A stretch of DNA of 64,000 nucleotides from Orientallactaga sibirica (Eukaryota; Chordata; Mammalia; Rodentia; Dipodidae): the NCBI GenBank assembly GCA_036365145.1, contig JAEOAD010000029.1, positions 26,520,001-26,584,000 of the forward strand. The letters are read 5' to 3'. Positions 62,723 through 64,000 of this stretch are shown here, piece after piece. The notes under the pieces were generated by a model that did not search any database, was not told where the DNA came from, and worked only from the letters and a program-made list of their open reading frames with translations. The translations under genes were made by a program, and so were the position numbers. Every line of letters begins with the position of its first letter. Position 1 is the stretch's first letter.

Positions 62723-63324
62723 GTAAAAAAAGAATAAAAGTAGGATATCTTTTGAGAAATGTGTCATTAGGCAGCTTTGCTGTGAAAATCAGTGTTGTTA
62801 GTTATACAAAGATGGCTACATCATGAGGTGACATCTCTTACACATCACTGTCATACGTGCAATCCATCATTGACTGAAAGGTCATTATGCAAGACAGGAC
62901 TATTTAAACAACATATACTCACAACATATGTATACATGAATATTTGTATGTTCTAATTTAAAGGAAAACATCGTTTGAACCCATGTTCAGAAAATGAATA
63001 CCTTACATTCCAGTCAACATCATCCTGACATGTGTTTGCTAACACTGATGAGCTGAGATGTATCCTGTCTTCTTTTAGGAATCATTCTGCCAGCTACTAA
63101 CTTGCTTCACTTCTACGAGATTAACTTCTTCCCAATTCAAGAACATTTCACTGTGTTTCATGAACTTATACTAAAAACATGGATGAACATTTTTCATATA
63201 GTTTATGTCTATGAATATCTGGATTTGACTATGACTAAACTGTCAGACTGTCTGGGATAAGAATTACCCCAACAAGACTAAGGGCTGTGCTGAGATTAGT
63301 TATAAGATACAGAATCTTCCAGGT
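62723..63324 (+). other. Dnah6: Dnah6 intron 23, left part, unassigned
   Basis: 600 bases of AT-rich intron with no repeat or exon recognised. Confidence 0.5.
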
Positions 63325-63480
63325 GTGGTGACACAGGCCTTTAATCCCAGTGCTTGGGAGGCAGAGGTAGGAGGATTGCCATGAGTTCAAGTCCACCCTG
63401 AGACTACATAGTGAATTCCAGGTCAGCCTGGGCTAAAGTAAGACCCTATCTCAAAATACCAAAAAAAAAAAAAAAAAAAG
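63325..63480 (+). repeat. B1-type SINE
   Basis: aggtgtggtgacacaggcct to gaccctatctcaaaatacca plus an A run of about 19. Flanked by agatacagaatct on both sides (about 63305-63317 and 63479-63491), a target-site duplication. Confidence 0.9.
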
Positions 63481-64000
63481 ATACAGAATCTCCTTTCTGT
63501 TCCTCCTGATTGACCTGCATGTGATTGACCTGCTCATGGCCTGCCTGTGAGTCTAACTCAGTCTATGTCCTGACAGGCCACAAGCCATCACCTGTATTTG
63601 TTGCTGAGCTCCTAGAAAGGCAGACCTCATTGCATTCCTTTGTTCATGCAATGTCCTCCAATTCTCCTCCACTTTTTAAACCCACAGCCTCCCCCAAGAC
63701 TGCCAACCACAGCTCTTCAGTCTCTCTGGGGTAAAACGGAGACCCCTTTCCAACTTCCAGTAATTCCATTAAGCCACCCAGGCAGCACACCTCTATTTAT
63801 CTTTCTTCTTCCAGCAACTCTAAATCATCATTCTTGGCGCATGGGTTCTCTATGAGAGGAATGAACACTGTGGGAAGTGTGGTGGGGTACAAGTCTCTCT
63901 CACACACAATGTAGAATCAGAGGCTGAGGAAATGGCTCAGTGGGTAAGAGTGCTTCCTGAACATGCATGAGGACCTAAGTTTGACCCGCAGCACCGACTT
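63481..64000 (+). other. Unassigned intron and B2-type SINE start
   Basis: Mostly unassigned. From about 63918 a tRNA-type SINE head begins (gaggctgaggaaatggctca) and is cut by the window end. Confidence 0.55.

Overview
The window is mammalian nuclear DNA, almost certainly from a rodent. It holds one gene, seen only in part. Short plus-strand exons with GT-AG splice sites are separated by introns full of B1-type (7SL-derived), B2/B3-type (tRNA-derived) SINEs, LINE-1 fragments, MaLR-like LTRs and old DNA transposons. The exact wording of the B1 and B2-type SINEs differs from mouse and rat and reminds me of a non-muroid rodent such as a jerboa. That species guess comes from memory and is weak.

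The gene is the axonemal dynein heavy chain Dnah6. I placed 23 consecutive internal exons between 4741 and 62722. They join without a frame break into 3860 coding bases, 1286 complete codons plus two bases. In order they encode the end of AAA2 and the linker into AAA3, the AAA3 ATP site (P-loop in exon 3/4, Walker B in exon 5), the AAA3 C-terminal half, the AAA4 ATP site (P-loop in exon 11, Walker B across exons 11/12), the first stalk helix (exons 14-16), the microtubule-binding tip (exons 16-17), the second stalk helix (exons 17-19) and the start of AAA5 (exons 20-23). The 5' half of the gene, including AAA1, and the C-terminal end lie outside the window. Exon numbers here are local.

Layout: 1-4740 is intron made of antisense LINE-1 and an inverted pair of LINE-1 3' ends. 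4741-5585 holds exons 1-2. 5586-11537 is a large intron with an old antisense LINE-1 split by a younger one. 11538-35364 holds exons 3-11 with SINE- and LTR-rich introns. 35365-40461 has two long polypurine tracts. 40462-54725 is the densest exon region (exons 12-21, stalk and AAA5). 54726-60713 is a repeat-rich intron with a solo LTR. 60714-62722 holds exons 22-23, followed by intron to the window end.

I see no second intact gene, RNA gene, CRISPR array or novel system. The observations most worth checking are SINE insertions with target-site duplications placed 20-50 bases before Dnah6 splice acceptors, a possible antisense retrocopy fragment near 47.9-48.1 kb, an inverted LINE-1 pair, and a B2-type subfamily with an internal insertion.
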